A stretch of DNA of 10,417 nt from Candidatus Helarchaeota archaeon (GCA_016840125.1 JAEOSY010000107.1:1-10417), one strand, 5' to 3'. Shown: positions 1 through 7,355, counted from the stretch's first letter. Notes: generated by a model not told the origin, from the sequence alone. Translations and numbers: made by a program.

Positions 1-250
1 TTATTTCCTTAATATGCTCACAAAAACATTCTGGATGTTTCTGGAAATTCATTATTGGAATTAAATTTATCGATTCTAGGACAAATTATCATGCTCCAAT
101 TAGTGAACCTGAGATTTGCATTATAGCTTTTATTCCAACATTAAGCAATTAGCACGGATGCTGCTGAAGATAGTTATGTAATGGCGCAATACAGTCATTT
201 AACCACAAAATGTGGTCAAAGTTTATTTGTTTACAACTGGAGCTTAAATT
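1..250. other. Non-coding leader region before the GNAT gene
   Basis: This AT-rich stretch at the left edge has no reading frame that I can defend as a gene. Its only clear structure is a palindrome near the right end (listed separately). It could hold the promoter of the acetyltransferase and the tail of whatever lies to the left of the window. Confidence 0.4.
198..220. promoter_or_regulatory. Imperfect palindrome upstream of GNAT gene (candidate operator)
   Basis: Perfect arms ACCACA (202-207) and TGTGGT (211-216) flank a 3-base spacer. After one mismatched pair (201/217) the symmetry continues with TTT/AAA, giving 10-base arms overall. The site ends 30 bases before the acetyltransferase start codon, a suitable place for a repressor site or an mRNA hairpin. 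No regulator is identified; the role is inferred from position and symmetry. Confidence 0.35.
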
Positions 251-691
251 ATGAGTATTTCAATAAGAGAGATTACAGCTGAAAATTTTGTTGAAGCTAT
301 AAAGCTCAAAGTAAAGAAGGAACAAGAGAATTTTGTGGCTTCAAATGCTGCAAGCATTGCTCAATCAAAATTTCATACATATCTCGAATGTTATGGAATT
401 TACTATAAGGATACAATGGTAGGTTTTGCTGCTACCGGGAAAAACCCTGATGATGGTGAGATTTGGATTGCTCGGCATATGATTGGTGCACAATCTCAAG
501 GAAAAGGGTACGGAAAAGCAGGACTGCAGAAAATTATCGAGATGCTGAGAACACAGTGGAAATGTACGAGTATATTTGTTAATGTAGAGCCGGAAAATGC
601 CGTTGCAAAAGGATTATACGAAAAAGCGGGTTTTCAAGACACGGGAAGAATAATAGGGCAGAAAGCACTTGTTCTAGAATTGAAACTTTAA
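251..691 (+). CDS. GNAT-family N-acetyltransferase, spermine/spermidine acetyltransferase-like
   Basis: A 146-residue cytosolic protein of the usual single-domain GNAT length, expected to move the acetyl group of acetyl-CoA onto an amine. The acetyl-CoA pyrophosphate-binding loop (motif A) is seen at residues 83-88, QGKGYG, after the beta-4 strand IWIARHMI (71-78). Motif B follows at about 111-127, with NVEPENAVAKGLYEKAGF. The N-terminal stretch KVKKEQENFVAS (about 20-31) resembles the polyamine acetyltransferases related to BltD/PaiA, so spermine or spermidine is a reasonable substrate guess, but acceptor specificity cannot be read from sequence. The ATG is the earliest possible start, because an in-frame TAA lies two codons upstream at 245-247. 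A GGAG Shine-Dalgarno core sits at 239-242. It stands alone: the next gene begins 155 bases downstream with its own signals. Confidence 0.88.
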   Translation: MSISIREITAENFVEAIKLKVKKEQENFVASNAASIAQSKFHTYLECYGIYYKDTMVGFAATGKNPDDGEIWIARHMIGAQSQGKGYGKAGLQKIIEMLRTQWKCTSIFVNVEPENAVAKGLYEKAGFQDTGRIIGQKALVLELKL

Positions 692-699
692 GCCTGTGT

Positions 700-722
700 G
701 TTTCCTTCTTCTGTTTTTTTCT
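700..722 (+). terminator. Pyrimidine-rich tract after GNAT gene, candidate archaeal terminator
   Basis: A C/T-rich run ending in seven consecutive T (714-720) lies 8 bases after the acetyltransferase stop codon. Archaeal RNA polymerase commonly terminates at such U-tracts without a hairpin. Assignment rests only on composition and position. Confidence 0.4.
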
Positions 723-811
723 ACAACTCACTTCATTTTTGAAAAAGAATTAAAAACTCATTTGTAAATAAAAAAGAAGCAGAACAGTTGAAGAAGTAAT
801 TAAAAACATTA

Positions 812-830
812 AATGAGAGATTCTCACATT
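812..830. promoter_or_regulatory. Imperfect 19-bp palindrome just before the ridA-like ribosome site
   Basis: The arms are 812-820 and 822-830 around a single central base, with eight of nine pairs matching (the 816/826 pair is A/A). The palindrome ends three bases before the Shine-Dalgarno sequence, so a bound protein would block the transcript start or its leader. A hairpin with a one-base loop is unlikely, which makes a DNA operator the better reading. The regulator is unknown. Confidence 0.3.
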
Positions 831-833
831 CTT

Positions 834-840
834 AAGGAGG
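834..840 (+). promoter_or_regulatory. Strong Shine-Dalgarno site for ridA-like gene
   Basis: AAGGAGG lies six bases before the ATG at 847. It is a long anti-Shine-Dalgarno match that fixes the start and suggests efficient, leadered translation. Confidence 0.75.
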
Positions 841-846
841 AATTAT

Positions 847-1308
847 ATGCAAATCGAAACAAAATTAAAGGAAATGGGTCTTGAACTGCCACCACCTGGT
901 AAACCGGTGGCAAACTATGTTCCAGCTGTGCGTAGCGGTAATTTAATTTTTCTTTCCGGTCACGGACCGATTTTAAAGGATGGCAGCTTGATTACAGGGA
1001 AGGTCGGTGAAGACTTAACACTAGAGGATGGCTACCAGGCTGCCCGTCAGGTGGCGCTGGTGTTGCTAGCGTCATTGAAAGAAGAGCTCGGGGATTTAAA
1101 TAAGGTACAACGAGTGGTCAAGATTCTAGGCATGGTCAATTGTACGTCTGACTTTGTTGATCAATCTAAAGTTATTAATGGCGCCTCTGATCTTCTGGTC
1201 GATGTCTTTGGCGCTAAAGGTAAACATGCACGTTCCGCGGTTGGTATGAATGCCCTACCATTAAATATTGCAGTGGAAATTGAAATGATTGTGGCGGTTG
1301 AGGATTGA
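847..1308 (+). CDS. RidA-family protein (YjgF/YER057c/UK114 superfamily)
   Basis: A 153-residue soluble protein of the RidA superfamily, whose members form trimers; canonical RidA hydrolyses reactive enamine/imine intermediates released by PLP enzymes. The family's substrate-binding arginine appears to be R129 in KHARSAVG, and the C-terminal VEIE strand gives E144/E146 near the position of the conserved acidic residue. The core SGHGP turn is at 37-41. At about 153 residues, with a longer N-terminus and the ARSAVGMNALPL variant of the signature, it fits the longer, less-studied branch of the superfamily better than the 128-residue canonical RidA. Imine deaminase activity is therefore likely but not certain. 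Start choice is firm given the AAGGAGG site. An insertion-sequence remnant begins about 9 bases after its stop codon but has left the gene intact. Confidence 0.92.
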   Translation: MQIETKLKEMGLELPPPGKPVANYVPAVRSGNLIFLSGHGPILKDGSLITGKVGEDLTLEDGYQAARQVALVLLASLKEELGDLNKVQRVVKILGMVNCTSDFVDQSKVINGASDLLVDVFGAKGKHARSAVGMNALPLNIAVEIEMIVAVED

Positions 1309-1316
1309 AGAGACGG

Positions 1317-1326
1317 TTCCGAAACT
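1317..1326 (+). repeat. Left candidate terminal inverted repeat of the IS
   Basis: TTCCGAAACT, matched in reverse complement at 2898-2907. It lies nine bases past the ridA-like stop codon. Confidence 0.5.
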
Positions 1327-1418
1327 AGATGCTTTCTTTTCGCCGGAGCCACTTCAATGAGCGGCAGCGATATTTTTGACCAAAATCTTGGTCGCATAGA
1401 TTGCCACCAGTTGGAGGC

Positions 1419-2795
1419 TCATTGTCCCGCGTGGACATAACTCGCTACCCGGGCGTGTTGGAGAACGAAGGGGCGTTGCATCCGGTTCAAACGGCTGAGC
1501 CGACTGATTCCTCGTTCGACACCTAAACGTAACCGAAAAAAGAACTCAGGTAAGCGCCGGTTCATGTTATGCCCTTGGTCAACAGGTCGGACCAGTTGGG
1601 CATCGAGATGACGTCGGCAAGCGGCTTCTTTCGCGTCAGTATCGAATTCTCCATCTCCGATGAGGCGGACGGTCCGAGCCCGCGCGGGTACCAGCTCAGC
1701 CGTTTCCTCCATGAGCCCTTCGAACTCCTCGTTGCTAATACGGGCACTAGGCTTGACCCAGGCGAAGAGAGGCAACTCACTCGCCCCATCCGTGAGGAGG
1801 CGTCCGCCCCGGCCATAGTATTTGAGCTTTTTGCTAGCACAATAATTGAGCTTCGCTCCCGGGTCGCGCATTTGGAGCTGATTGTCCAGGAGGCCTTGCC
1901 ATTCGTCCTAACCACCGAACGGGACCCACCAAAAGGGGTGGGCCCGCACTACGAGCTCGAGCAGGAATTTCACCTGGGCCCAGTGGTCCGCCCGTTTCAG
2001 CTTCTGTACGAACCGGCGATAGGCGGCATAGCTAGGAACGGGGCCTGGGCCTGTGAGGAGGAAGCTTACGCCGGGCTTTTTCTCGAAATCGTTGAGCATA
2101 TGCTGACTTGAGGTATACCCCCACAAATGTTCGAAGAGAAAGATTCTCAACTGGTGTATCGGTCTATATTTTCTTTAGGTCCAGTTTGTCAGGAATGTTT
2201 CGAGCGGGGCCAAGTCCAACCGTTCAAAAAATTGGCTCATGGCGGGAATGTCTAGTTTAAAATGTTTTAAACACTTTTGAGTATTTAAATGTGAGATAAT
2301 AGGAAATTCGTCTATTAACAGGTCTTTTAACGTGATTAAACGGTAATGTACCATCAGGTGGACCAAACGTGCTTCAATGTGATGCCACGTGTCCTCTCCT
2401 ATTCTTTCTAAAAATCTCGATAACGTGGACGCCCAGTATTTTTTGACGGGCATTCCTAAAATCGCTTGCCATTTGGACGATGTATTCACGTGGTCGAGCG
2501 CGTCAGTGAATGTTTGAAAACCCGCTAAAAAATAAAAGATGAGAAAGCGCAGTTGAAAGTGGTGACAGAGTGGAGGATGCCCGGTAGAGGCCTTCGCCCG
2601 GTCTACTAGGGGATCAAACTTTGTTAAGACGGGCCTCATCACCTGAAAGAACCGTTCAATCTCCGGAAAGTCACATTTCGCCCACGCGGTGATCTTTGGA
2701 GCGAGGCGGCGGCGCAGTTCGCGAGACAATAGAAAGATTAATAAAAGATGCTCACAGAGATCTATAAGAGGCAAGCCAAGAAGATTTCCGATCAT
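1419..2795 (-). pseudogene. DDE transposase pseudogene, two in-frame stops
   Basis: One continuous minus-strand frame of about 459 codons is interrupted by TAA at 2175-2177 and TAG at 1908-1910, with protein-like sequence on both sides and no frameshift. The 3' part carries a recognisable DDE core: a first Asp candidate in GLLDNQL (codon 1884-1886), the second Asp in LIGDGEFD (about 1655) and the Glu in RLRLGVERGISRLSR (about 1517). The 5' part (2795-2240) has its own helical DNA-binding-type region and a further Asp candidate in LLIDEFPIIS (about 2312). A second copy of the same kind of N-terminal region follows (MSQFFERLDLAP at about 2240, then QLRIFLFEHLWGY). This suggests fusion of two related transposases rather than one long protein. 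Presumably inactive. The first Met is at 2795, although the frame stays open to an upstream TGA at 2859-2861. Confidence 0.75.
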
Positions 2796-2897
2796 TGGTC
2801 TGACCGGATCTTTTTGTCTCTGCCTCTTTAAATAGTTGCTGATTAATCCCGGTAAAAGTCAAAACAAGGAACGAGAGAAGAGATCAACCTAAGAACG

Positions 2898-2907
2898 AGT
2901 TTCGGAA
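2898..2907 (-). repeat. Right candidate terminal inverted repeat of the IS
   Basis: AGTTTCGGAA, the reverse complement of 1317-1326. It lies upstream of the transposase start, as expected for an IS end carrying the transposase promoter. Confidence 0.5.
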
Positions 2908-2942
2908 TTGGCTGTGAAAATGACTCTCAAATTATAATTTTT

Positions 2943-2960
2943 GAAAAGAGAAAAGAAATG
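2943..2960 (-). terminator. Pyrimidine-rich tract after flavodoxin gene, candidate terminator
   Basis: On the minus strand this reads as a run of T and C immediately downstream of the flavodoxin stop codon, interrupted only by the final codon-sized purine spots. It is a plausible archaeal U-rich termination site, supported by composition and position only. Confidence 0.35.
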
Positions 2961-2973
2961 ATATTTCCTTGAT

Positions 2974-3522
2974 TTAGGACTGACTTAGAATATCTCGAGC
3001 GAATTTTTTAGCACTCTCTATGTCTGTTGTATTTGGATGTTTTTTGACTTCTTCCAAATATTCTTTCCACTCATTTTCATCTGTTACGATTCTTTTATGA
3101 ATAAACTTTTCGATAGGAGGTGAAGGAGCTCCCTGACAGTTAAAATACCCTTTAAAATCTATCTCCTTTTCAATTTTCAGTTTTTCAAATGTTCTCCTAC
3201 ATTTTCCGGCCCATTTTTCATGAAGCGATTTCTTTTTTTCACTTCTCTCTGGAGGATACGTTGCATGAGTAACGAACCCTACAAGCTTAAAATTAGGACG
3301 ATTAGGAATTTTTTCTATGAATTCTAATACTGGTTTAGCTAAATTAGCATCATGACAAGCAGATCCCAAGAAAACCAAATCATATTTATTTAAGTCATCT
3401 ACTTTAATCTCATTTAATTTCTTTAAATGAGAGTCGTGATTTTGTGAAGCAACTTCGTAAAATGCCTTCGCAATTTTTTCAGTGTTTCCTGTTTCACTAT
3501 AATAAGTAATTAAAACATTCAT
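2974..3522 (-). CDS. Flavodoxin-family protein
   Basis: A 182-residue cytosolic electron-transfer-type flavoprotein. The strand MNVLITYYS followed by the FMN phosphate-binding loop SETGNT (residues 9-14) is the classic flavodoxin signature. Later segments have the expected shape: FLGSACHDANL (51-61) after the second half-strand pair, and FKGYFNCQGAPS (123-134) where flavodoxin-like folds place a further FMN-contacting loop. It is somewhat longer than short-chain flavodoxins, with a charged helical insertion (about 92-118) and a C-terminal helix. Donor and acceptor are unknown; it could equally be a flavodoxin-like NAD(P)H reductase component. A GAGGAAG ribosome site, read from 3534 to 3528, lies five bases before the ATG and supports this start. 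It is divergent from the membrane protein at 3727, with a 204-bp shared spacer. Confidence 0.85.
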   Translation of the reverse strand: MNVLITYYSETGNTEKIAKAFYEVASQNHDSHLKKLNEIKVDDLNKYDLVFLGSACHDANLAKPVLEFIEKIPNRPNFKLVGFVTHATYPPERSEKKKSLHEKWAGKCRRTFEKLKIEKEIDFKGYFNCQGAPSPPIEKFIHKRIVTDENEWKEYLEEVKKHPNTTDIESAKKFARDILSQS

Positions 3523-3600
3523 TTTTACTTCCTCAACATTATTTCTTTATAAGAATGGATCTATTAAAGTTTTTTGACTGATGGCCGTTATATGGAGCTT

Positions 3601-3614
3601 TAGAGCTCTATAAA
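3601..3614. promoter_or_regulatory. 10-bp palindrome overlapping a TATA-like box in the divergent spacer
   Basis: The perfect palindrome TAGAGCTCTA (3601-3610) runs directly into TATAAA (3609-3614). The TATA-like element points toward the plus-strand membrane protein, 113 bases upstream of its start, so a leader would be needed. Palindrome and TATA overlap is how many archaeal repressors compete with TBP; the role here is inference. Confidence 0.25.
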
Positions 3615-3726
3615 TTTTCTCCTTTCAATGATTTCATTAATATTAATGGCGCTAAGACTATGGATGTTTTATTTAATCAAACAAGACAAAAATTTGAAAA
3701 CCTCCAATTAGTAAGGTGAAAATCTT

Positions 3727-4491
3727 ATGAGTATGCATGTAAAGAGGTTTTATTTAGGAATATTATGTCTTATTACAGTCTTCATCCTTGGAACCAGTCC
3801 ACTTGTTGCGGTTCAGTTTCCCTCACCTACATTCCAGTGGAAATGTCAAATCGGCGATAAATACTCTTGGCAGATAACTAAACTGAGAAGAAATAATACA
3901 GTTATCAGCGAGGAAGCTTTTGACGGCCTCAACGTCACTGAAGGAGACATAGTTGAATTAACGATTCTCAATCTCCGTGATCCTAATGAAACAACTAGTA
4001 ATCCAATGAGATGGACAACGATCAAGGTTAGAAACGGTGAGAATGAGATCCAGGTCACTGATAAGATGCCAGTTTTCAATATCCCTTGGTCTATTGATAA
4101 ATTTATTTTTCCAGTCGCTGATAGAGAGTACTATGTCAACTTAACGCAAATCGACGAAAACCTCGAACTACAGGGCAATTTACTAATAGAGTCCAGAGGG
4201 ACTACTTATTTATCCCTCCCCCCCATACACGTCAGATCGATATTTACTAAAGATATTGGGAGCGGTCTTGTAATATCATATTATGTGAATAGGAGCCATG
4301 GGTTCCCAAATGTGACATTAACTCCAGATTACGAACTAGAATATAATTACTTCGAAAATTACGGTCCGTTCCTCCTAACTGTAATTTTATCAGGAATTTG
4401 TGGAGCAGAGATAGTAACAATTGTTTTACTTTTTGTTCTGATTAAAAAAAAGCAGAAACCCTCATTGCGAGAAAGTGAGGCAGCAGGATAA
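3727..4491 (+). CDS. Secreted membrane-anchored protein, function unknown
   Basis: I do not recognise a named family. The 254 residues start with a positively charged N-terminus and a hydrophobic signal segment (about 9-28, FYLGILCLITVFILG, with a possible cleavage region near LVAVQF). A long hydrophilic beta-rich ectodomain follows. Near the C-terminus is a single transmembrane helix (about 214-239, ending in FVLI) with a lysine-rich KKKQK stop-transfer. The expected topology is type I, with most of the protein outside the cell. The ectodomain holds six N-X-S/T sequons (NNT, NVT, NET, NLT, NRS, NVT), consistent with archaeal N-glycosylation. AAGGTGA at 3713-3719 lies seven bases before the ATG, favouring this start over the in-frame ATG two codons later. 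The neighbouring flavodoxin is divergent and gives no clear functional link. Confidence 0.75.
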   Translation: MSMHVKRFYLGILCLITVFILGTSPLVAVQFPSPTFQWKCQIGDKYSWQITKLRRNNTVISEEAFDGLNVTEGDIVELTILNLRDPNETTSNPMRWTTIKVRNGENEIQVTDKMPVFNIPWSIDKFIFPVADREYYVNLTQIDENLELQGNLLIESRGTTYLSLPPIHVRSIFTKDIGSGLVISYYVNRSHGFPNVTLTPDYELEYNYFENYGPFLLTVILSGICGAEIVTIVLLFVLIKKKQKPSLRESEAAG

Positions 4492-4843
4492 TTTAAAAAT
4501 AAAGCATCTTTTAGAGACGATTGTCGAAATTATTATGGGGGGAATGTGAATAGTATAATATAAGTCAATAATAAGCTATTGTGCTATCTCTCCAAGTAGT
4601 AATGAATTTCTCTAGTTACCACTAAATTCCTCGCCATTATTCCAGAGTGTGTGTATTTTTGCAACACTCTCATCTGAATAGGAATCAGCCGATATCTAAA
4701 TCCTTTTATATTGGAATTCAATAAGAAATACGTGAGGGCGTCTGTATTCAAAAAAATGCCATATCAAGGCTGATTGTTCGTGCATTAGTAGTTCATGTTA
4801 TTGATGAGTTTAACTAGATGGTGCGTTTCTCGGAGGATTTTGA
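4492..4843. other. 352-bp intergenic region before the OYE-type gene
   Basis: No coding potential that I would defend. It holds a hairpin-forming repeat (4644-4670), a TATA-like TTTTATATT at 4704-4712 far upstream of the next gene, and a GGAGGA ribosome site at 4832-4837. The sharp rise in GC content at the next gene begins close to its ribosome site. Confidence 0.45.
4644..4670. repeat. Inverted repeat able to form a hairpin
   Basis: AGAGTGT (4644-4650) pairs with ACACTCT (4664-4670). Allowing a one-base bulge at 4651, TG/CA adds two pairs and closes a T-rich loop. It could be a termination or leader structure for a transcript from the membrane protein gene, or a protein-binding site; nothing decides between these. 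Confidence 0.3.
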
Positions 4844-6052
4844 ATGAGAAGAGATAACTACAAAATATTCTCAGAGGGGAAAATAGGCCATTTAACCTTG
4901 CTTAACCGTCTGGTTCGTTCGGCGACTTGGGATCCATCCATCTTGAAAGGTCGCAAGATGACAGATGAGGTGCTTAATCTCTACCGAGAAATCGCCCTCG
5001 GTGGGGTTGGACTGATTATCACAGGGGGCTTCCCGGTTTTCCGCGAGGCAGTCCCCAATGACGGTTCTGGCAAGTGGATATCTACCTACACTGACCTTCG
5101 AGTCGAGGGAATCGAGAGAATGGCCCAGGTAGTTCACGCTTCGAGGACGGAATGCAGTATCATAGCCCAGCTTGAAAACGGGAATCTAAATGCCAAGCCT
5201 TCTGTGATTGATTCACCCTACTCGAGAAGGAAGGTCAGGCCGCTTACATTGGAAGAGATCGGTGATATCGTTGATTGCTTTGTTGAAGCTATTGTAGATA
5301 TAAAAAAGGCAGGTTTCGATGGCGTTCAACTTCACGCGGCGCACGGTGGATTGCTGAGTCGCTTCCTCTCACCTTATACCAACCGCCGAGATGATGCCTA
5401 TGGAGGCTCGACATCGAATAGGGCGAGAATTATCCAGGAGATTGTTTCCAAAGCTAGACAGTCAGTCAGCGATTTTCCCATCCTGATCAAGATGAACTGC
5501 ACAGATTACCTAGTAGGTGGGACTGACATCGACACGTTTCCTGACCTGGCACGGGAGATCGAACAGATGGGTATCAACGCAATTGAAGTAAGCGGCGGCA
5601 TGTGGGAATGTCTGGTTAGAAGTGAACAAGAGCTTGGATTTCGACCTGTGCCAGCGCCTGAATCCCATACGCGTATAAAGAGCCCCGAGAAGCAAAGCTA
5701 TTTCCTGAAATACGCTGAAAAACTCGATCTAGATATTCCGGTTATTTTAGTCGGCGGAAACCGGAATGTGGAGCGTTTGGAGGAGATAATCAGCCAGAGT
5801 AAAGTGGATTTCATTGCATTGTCCCGCCCACTAATCCGTGAGCCGGATCTGCCGAATCGCTGGCTGGAAGGCCGAGGTGATCGTATAACAGAGTGCATCT
5901 CCTGTAACTCGTGCATTTTTTCAATGTACGTTCATCCCGGCAAGCCCGAACCTGGGCTAGTCACTTGTATACACAAAAAAGACAAGTCTCAGCACCGTTT
6001 AGCTCAGAAATGGCTTACTTCGTGGGTGAGGAGAAACATTTTGCCCCGGTGA
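4844..6052 (+). CDS. Old Yellow Enzyme-family FMN oxidoreductase with Fe-S cysteine cluster
   Basis: A 402-residue TIM-barrel flavoenzyme, predicted to take electrons into FMN and reduce an activated C=C or similar bond. FMN and active-site features: NRLVRSATWD (21-30), Q109, HAAH with H164 and H167 in the substrate pocket, the family signature SRFLSPYTNRRDDAYGGS (172-189), K216, and the phosphate-binding segments VGGN (303-306) and ALSRPLI (325-331). The C-terminus carries C351, C354, C357 and C375 (C-x2-C-x2-C-x17-C), matching the 4Fe-4S site of the dienoyl-CoA reductase/trimethylamine dehydrogenase branch, although that branch normally continues into dinucleotide-binding domains that are absent here. 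A partner reductase is therefore likely. GGAGGA lies six bases before the ATG, and an in-frame TGA directly precedes it, fixing the start. GC content is clearly above that of its neighbours, a sign of transfer. The substrate is unknown. Confidence 0.9.
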   Translation: MRRDNYKIFSEGKIGHLTLLNRLVRSATWDPSILKGRKMTDEVLNLYREIALGGVGLIITGGFPVFREAVPNDGSGKWISTYTDLRVEGIERMAQVVHASRTECSIIAQLENGNLNAKPSVIDSPYSRRKVRPLTLEEIGDIVDCFVEAIVDIKKAGFDGVQLHAAHGGLLSRFLSPYTNRRDDAYGGSTSNRARIIQEIVSKARQSVSDFPILIKMNCTDYLVGGTDIDTFPDLAREIEQMGINAIEVSGGMWECLVRSEQELGFRPVPAPESHTRIKSPEKQSYFLKYAEKLDLDIPVILVGGNRNVERLEEIISQSKVDFIALSRPLIREPDLPNRWLEGRGDRITECISCNSCIFSMYVHPGKPEPGLVTCIHKKDKSQHRLAQKWLTSWVRRNILPR

Positions 6053-6161
6053 AGCCTTGACTGAATAGAATATCCTATGGATGCTTGGCATTGTTCAGTT
6101 GTGGAATATAGGGATTCATTCTTTAGGTTTATTTAAAGCATAGTTAATAGTTTATGTGCAA

Positions 6162-7301
6162 TTATGATTTTTTCTCTATCCAATGCAGTATATAATCTAG
6201 TGCAAGTTTTGTATTTCCTACTTGACAGTGATTTTGAGCTTGTTCCTTTTTAGTAAATATTCGGCCGGTAACTGATTTTGCATTTATTAGTGCTTGTTTC
6301 TGCTTGTAATACAGTTTTAAAGGAGTAAAATGATCCTTCTCTCCATGTAACAATAAAACATCTTGCTTTATACGAGATGAATGGAGATTTTCTGCCGAGA
6401 GCTGCCACATGTATATAACATAATCGTAAGGAGTTTCCGTTCCAGTAATAAACATTCCTTGGTTAATTCCCCATTGGGCTGCAAGATTTGTTTTTATCCT
6501 TTTTTGAGCAGAGTTATTGATAAATGATCGTGCATTCCGTTTTTTCATAATAATTCTCATTAATAAATAGTATATCAAACCGTTCTTCAGCGGATAATGA
6601 TAAAGAATCCCTAATGCAACGACTCTTGCTATTCTTGGTTCAAATGCGGCTGCACGTAAACAGAGATAACCTCCTAAAGAGATTCCAATCAATGTTACAT
6701 TTTCAAGATTAAAGAAATCGAGTACTGTACTTACTGGTTTTTCCCATTCATAGGTTAAAGTAAGGTTATGCCTTCTAAGAGCAGCTCCTTGTCCTGGACC
6801 TTCGAACAAAATTACTTCATAACCATTATCCCTTAAATAACACGCCATATAATAAAATTCCTCCATAAAAGAATCAAAACCCCCATGAATTATCATCGTT
6901 CCTCTGCTTTCCTTTGGTGATAAGCGTATCGCGAGAAGACATCCATCTTCGTAGGGAATTGAGAATCTTTCTACCTTGCTATTCTTAATAGAACGATTGA
7001 ATAGTTCAATAAATTTATCGTATAAAGAAATTTTATCCGAATCTGTGGGGTCTGTGAAAAATTCCGCAGCACGATAATAGAACGCTGCGTTAAGTAATCG
7101 ATTTTCTGTCTTAGTTTTCTCTGCAAGCTGTATCATTTCATTTTTCCAATCGCTATAATCTTTAATTCTCGGAGCAATTTCTTTCATTTCCTCTAATCTT
7201 GTATAACCCAATGAGACCCAACGATTGAATTGAAAATTCATATACTTATTATTATGATAAGTATGATATCCAACTGGGAAATTAGGAGTTTTATTCACCA
7301 T
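6162..7301 (-). CDS. Alpha/beta-hydrolase fold enzyme with N-terminal helical extension
   Basis: A 379-residue soluble hydrolase with a complete catalytic triad: nucleophile S208 in GISLGG, D323 in LLHGEKDHFTPL, and H358 in AQNHCQVGN. The oxyanion-loop HGG is at 139-141, and EGPGQG (167-172) is the usual turn after the next strand. The first 110 residues are helical (for example LLNAAFYYRAAEFF, about 69-82), an arrangement like the FrsA/2,6-dihydroxypseudooxynicotine-hydrolase group rather than plain lipases. C-C bond or ester hydrolysis is possible; the substrate cannot be told. A GAGGTG ribosome site (7313-7308 read on the minus strand) lies six bases before the ATG. It is convergent with the OYE-type gene (109-bp gap) and divergent from the winged-helix regulator, whose candidate operators lie in its promoter region. 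Confidence 0.88.
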   Translation of the reverse strand: MVNKTPNFPVGYHTYHNNKYMNFQFNRWVSLGYTRLEEMKEIAPRIKDYSDWKNEMIQLAEKTKTENRLLNAAFYYRAAEFFTDPTDSDKISLYDKFIELFNRSIKNSKVERFSIPYEDGCLLAIRLSPKESRGTMIIHGGFDSFMEEFYYMACYLRDNGYEVILFEGPGQGAALRRHNLTLTYEWEKPVSTVLDFFNLENVTLIGISLGGYLCLRAAAFEPRIARVVALGILYHYPLKNGLIYYLLMRIIMKKRNARSFINNSAQKRIKTNLAAQWGINQGMFITGTETPYDYVIYMWQLSAENLHSSRIKQDVLLLHGEKDHFTPLKLYYKQKQALINAKSVTGRIFTKKEQAQNHCQVGNTKLALDYILHWIEKKS

Positions 7302-7355
7302 TTACTACACCTCTTTTCTTCTTTTTTTTGATGATTGAATATCTTTCTTGGGTTC

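Larger units (their letters stand above)
1317..2907 (-). mobile_element. Decayed insertion sequence with DDE transposase
   Basis: A 1.59-kb block bounded by perfect 10-bp inverted repeats TTCCGAAACT (1317-1326) and AGTTTCGGAA (2898-2907), with weak further similarity outside and inside. It encloses one transposase pseudogene on the minus strand. Base composition is unlike the surroundings: the 1420-2110 part is strongly GC-rich and 2160-2800 is intermediate, against AT-rich flanks. No target-site duplication is visible beside the repeats, so the exact ends are provisional. The catalytic core suggests the broad IS4/IS5/IS1182-like DDE group; a family cannot be fixed by eye. The element cannot move itself as it stands. 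Confidence 0.65.

Noticed and set aside
748..807. Repeated AATTAAAAAC (748-757 and 798-807)
   Set aside because: A 10-base AT-only direct repeat in AT-rich intergenic DNA is expected by chance, and it has no symmetry or extra copies.
1161..1397. Minus-strand frame opposite the 3' end of the ridA-like gene
   Set aside because: It overlaps a well-supported gene with conserved family motifs, and its own translation has no recognisable features.
1562..1915. Minus-strand open frame overlapping the transposase in another phase
   Set aside because: Low-complexity, Ser/Arg-rich translation with no family features; a shadow of the true transposase frame.
1569..2111. Long plus-strand open frame inside the IS
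   Set aside because: It is antisense to the transposase pseudogene in GC-rich DNA, where stops are rare. The translation shows no domain pattern, whereas the minus frame carries the DDE motifs.
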